From: Bacillota bacterium
GTDB lineage: Bacteria > Bacillota > Clostridia > Oscillospirales > Ruminococcaceae
Length of the DNA stretch: 64,000 bases
Assembly: GCA_023460535.1 (NCBI GenBank)
Contig: JAEWPV010000005.1
Span: 1-64,000, forward strand
Direction of reading: 5' to 3'
In this document: one piece after another, positions 62,461 through 64,000 of the stretch
Layout: each line of letters begins with the position of its first letter
Numbering within the stretch: position 1 is the first letter of the stretch
The notes under the pieces: model-generated
Told to the model about the DNA's origin: nothing
Seen by the model: the letters and a program-made list of their open reading frames with translations, nothing else
Databases searched by the model: none
Made by a program: the position numbers and the translations under genes

Positions 62461-64000
62461 ATGGAAAACACCCCTATCCTTAAAATGAAGGATATAAAAA
62501 AAGAATACTATGGCAACAAGGTATTAAAGGGTATTTCTCTAGAGGTTATGCCGGGAGAGATTCACGCGATATGCGGAGAAAACGGTGCCGGAAAATCGAC
62601 GTTGATGAATATCTTGTTTGGTATGTCCGTTATCCACAGTACCGGTGGGTTTGAAGGAGAAATCTCCGTGGCGGGAGAAAAAGCGAATATTCGCCATCCA
62701 TCCGATGCCATGAACCTGGGAATTGGAATGGTTCACCAGGAGTTTATGCTGATACCCGGCTTTACCGTTGCCGAGAACATTAAGCTCAACCGTGAGCCTC
62801 TGAAGAAGGGGTTGTTGGGTTCTGTTTTTGGCGATAAGCTTCAACAGCTTGATCTGCAAACAATTCAAAGTGATTCCAGAAAGGCACTAGATAAGCTTGG
62901 CATGGATCTGGACGAGAACCTGCCTGTTGCGGGCTTGCCCGTTGGGTACATGCAGTTTATAGAAATTGCCCGAGAAATAGACAAAAACAACATCAGAATA
63001 CTGGTGTTTGACGAGCCGACTGCCGTGCTTGCCGAAAGTGAGGCGCGCAGCCTGCTTGCGGCAATGAAGAAGCTTGCCGCCGACGGCGTTGGTATATTAT
63101 TTATTACCCACCGACTTGATGAAGTAATTGATGTTGCGGATAAGATTACCGTTATGCGTGACGGAAGCTGGATTGAGACGCTTAATAAAACAGAGACAAA
63201 CATTAACCAAATTGCCGAGCTGATGGTGGGACGCAAGATTGATATGTCTCAAAAGCAGGTAAACGACCGTGTTGACCACAGCAAGGTTGCTCTTTCGATA
63301 CGCGGGTTAAGGGTGGAGATGCCGGGTGAGGTTGTTCGAGGCATTGACCTTGACGTTTACAAGGGCGAAATTCTTGGCATTGGTGGTTTGGCTGGTCAGG
63401 GAAAGATTGGCATCGCCAATGGCTTGATGGGTCTTTACCCTGCTTACGGAGAGGTAACCGTAGAAGGTAAGAAGCTCGCGCTGAATAATCCGAAGGCATC
63501 GCTAAATGCAGGACTTAGCTTTGTTTCGGAGGATCGACGCGGTGTTGGTTTAGTACTTGATAACTCGATAGAGATGAATATGGTTGTTCCCTCTATTGTG
63601 AATCAGGACAAATACCTGTTCCGTCTTGGACCGCTAACGTTTAAGAACTGGCCTGAGATTCGCAAAACCGCGCAGGAGTATATTGAGATTCTTGATATTC
63701 GCTGTACGGGACCCACACAGCCTGTTAAGCGTCTTTCCGGCGGAAATCAGCAGAAGGTGTGCATCGCCCGCGCGCTGCTCTTGCAGCCCGGTGTGCTGCT
63801 GGTGTCCGAGCCGACGCGCGGCATAGACGTTGGCGCGAAAAGCCTTGTGCTTGATACCGTCGTAAAATTAAACAAGGAATTTGGACTGACCGTTATTATG
63901 ACTTCTTCCGAGCTTGCAGAGCTACGACTTATCTGCGGACGCATTGCCATTGTAACGGGCGGCAAGATTACCGATATTCTTGACCCCGGTGCCCCCGATT
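62461..64000 (+). CDS. sugar-type ABC transporter ATPase with two nucleotide-binding domains (3' end beyond window)
   Basis: Open from ATG 62461 to the window edge (513 codons, no stop). RbsA/MglA-like dual ATPase: domain 1 has Walker A GENGAGKST, the HQEF Q-loop and Walker B LVFDEPTAVLAE, but an unusual signature (LPVGYMQFIEIARE). Domain 2 has a Walker-A-like GLAGQGKIG lacking the Ser/Thr, a good LSGGNQQKV signature and VSEPTRGID. Family members drive import of pentoses, nucleosides or autoinducer-2-type compounds; ribosome site weak (GGCGG). Follows the DUF3798 lipoprotein; permease genes are expected to the right. Confidence 0.93.
   Translation, partial: MENTPILKMKDIKKEYYGNKVLKGISLEVMPGEIHAICGENGAGKSTLMNILFGMSVIHSTGGFEGEISVAGEKANIRHPSDAMNLGIGMVHQEFMLIPGFTVAENIKLNREPLKKGLLGSVFGDKLQQLDLQTIQSDSRKALDKLGMDLDENLPVAGLPVGYMQFIEIAREIDKNNIRILVFDEPTAVLAESEARSLLAAMKKLAADGVGILFITHRLDEVIDVADKITVMRDGSWIETLNKTETNINQIAELMVGRKIDMSQKQVNDRVDHSKVALSIRGLRVEMPGEVVRGIDLDVYKGEILGIGGLAGQGKIGIANGLMGLYPAYGEVTVEGKKLALNNPKASLNAGLSFVSEDRRGVGLVLDNSIEMNMVVPSIVNQDKYLFRLGPLTFKNWPEIRKTAQEYIEILDIRCTGPTQPVKRLSGGNQQKVCIARALLLQPGVLLVSEPTRGIDVGAKSLVLDTVVKLNKEFGLTVIMTSSELAELRLICGRIAIVTGGKITDILDPGAPD

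Overview
The window reads as chromosomal DNA of an anaerobic, endospore-forming member of the Clostridia, possibly an Oscillospirales-type lineage (low confidence at that rank). The basis is the spoIIGA-sigE pair, spoIIR, a sigma-H-type factor, two CotF-like coat proteins, a T-box leader, the LL-diaminopimelate aminotransferase route to lysine, an NfnAB-type transhydrogenase and 2-hydroxyacyl-CoA dehydratase activation genes. Base composition is near half GC and fairly even. I saw no transposase, integrase, phage gene, rRNA or CRISPR array.

Layout. 0-16.5 kb: SGNH hydrolase, D-lactate dehydrogenase, patatin, a chemoreceptor with an AraC-type response regulator, NfnBA, an Lsa-like ABC-F protein behind an elaborate attenuator, then a large CoA-dehydratase activase with its partner and an Mrp ATPase. 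16.6-26 kb: tRNA-Ala, a DUF815 ATPase, cupin, iron alcohol dehydrogenase, coat proteins, a tiny Asn-rich protein, fructose-6-phosphate aldolase, spoIIGA-sigE, an acyl-CoA synthetase and an XRE-cupin regulator preceded by a T-box. 27-39 kb: HAD phosphatase, a PadR/DUF1700/DUF4097 operon, AI-2E-type permease, a methionine/C1 operon (metF, activation protein, metH), dapL and dapF, gpsA. 39-49.7 kb: plsY, der, a DUF512 Fe-S protein, rpmF and yceD, an ACT/PFL pair, NifS/NifU, RNase HI, a ZIP transporter. 49.7-64 kb: DnaC/DnaD loaders, PHP phosphatase, Lrp regulator with aminotransferase, ispE, spoIIR, a sigma-H-like factor, a MATE pump, a redoxin lipoprotein, and a DUF3798 lipoprotein with the start of its sugar-type ABC ATPase, which runs off the window.

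How it fits together: most of the window is housekeeping (lysine/peptidoglycan precursors, methionine and folate C1, phospholipid synthesis, ribosome assembly, Fe-S assembly, replication restart) with sporulation control scattered through it (sigma-H-like, spoIIR, spoIIGA-sigE, coat proteins). The most interesting items are regulatory: (1) the ABC-F leader, with a consensus-like promoter, a three-codon upstream ORF with a good ribosome site, four alternately pairing segments and an intrinsic terminator; (2) a complete T-box, probably isoleucine-specific, whose next gene is an XRE-cupin regulator rather than a tRNA synthetase or amino-acid gene; (3) a 7-nt-deleted tRNA-like relic with an apparent UCA anticodon. 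Start codons were chosen by ribosome-binding sites, and several are TTG or GTG.
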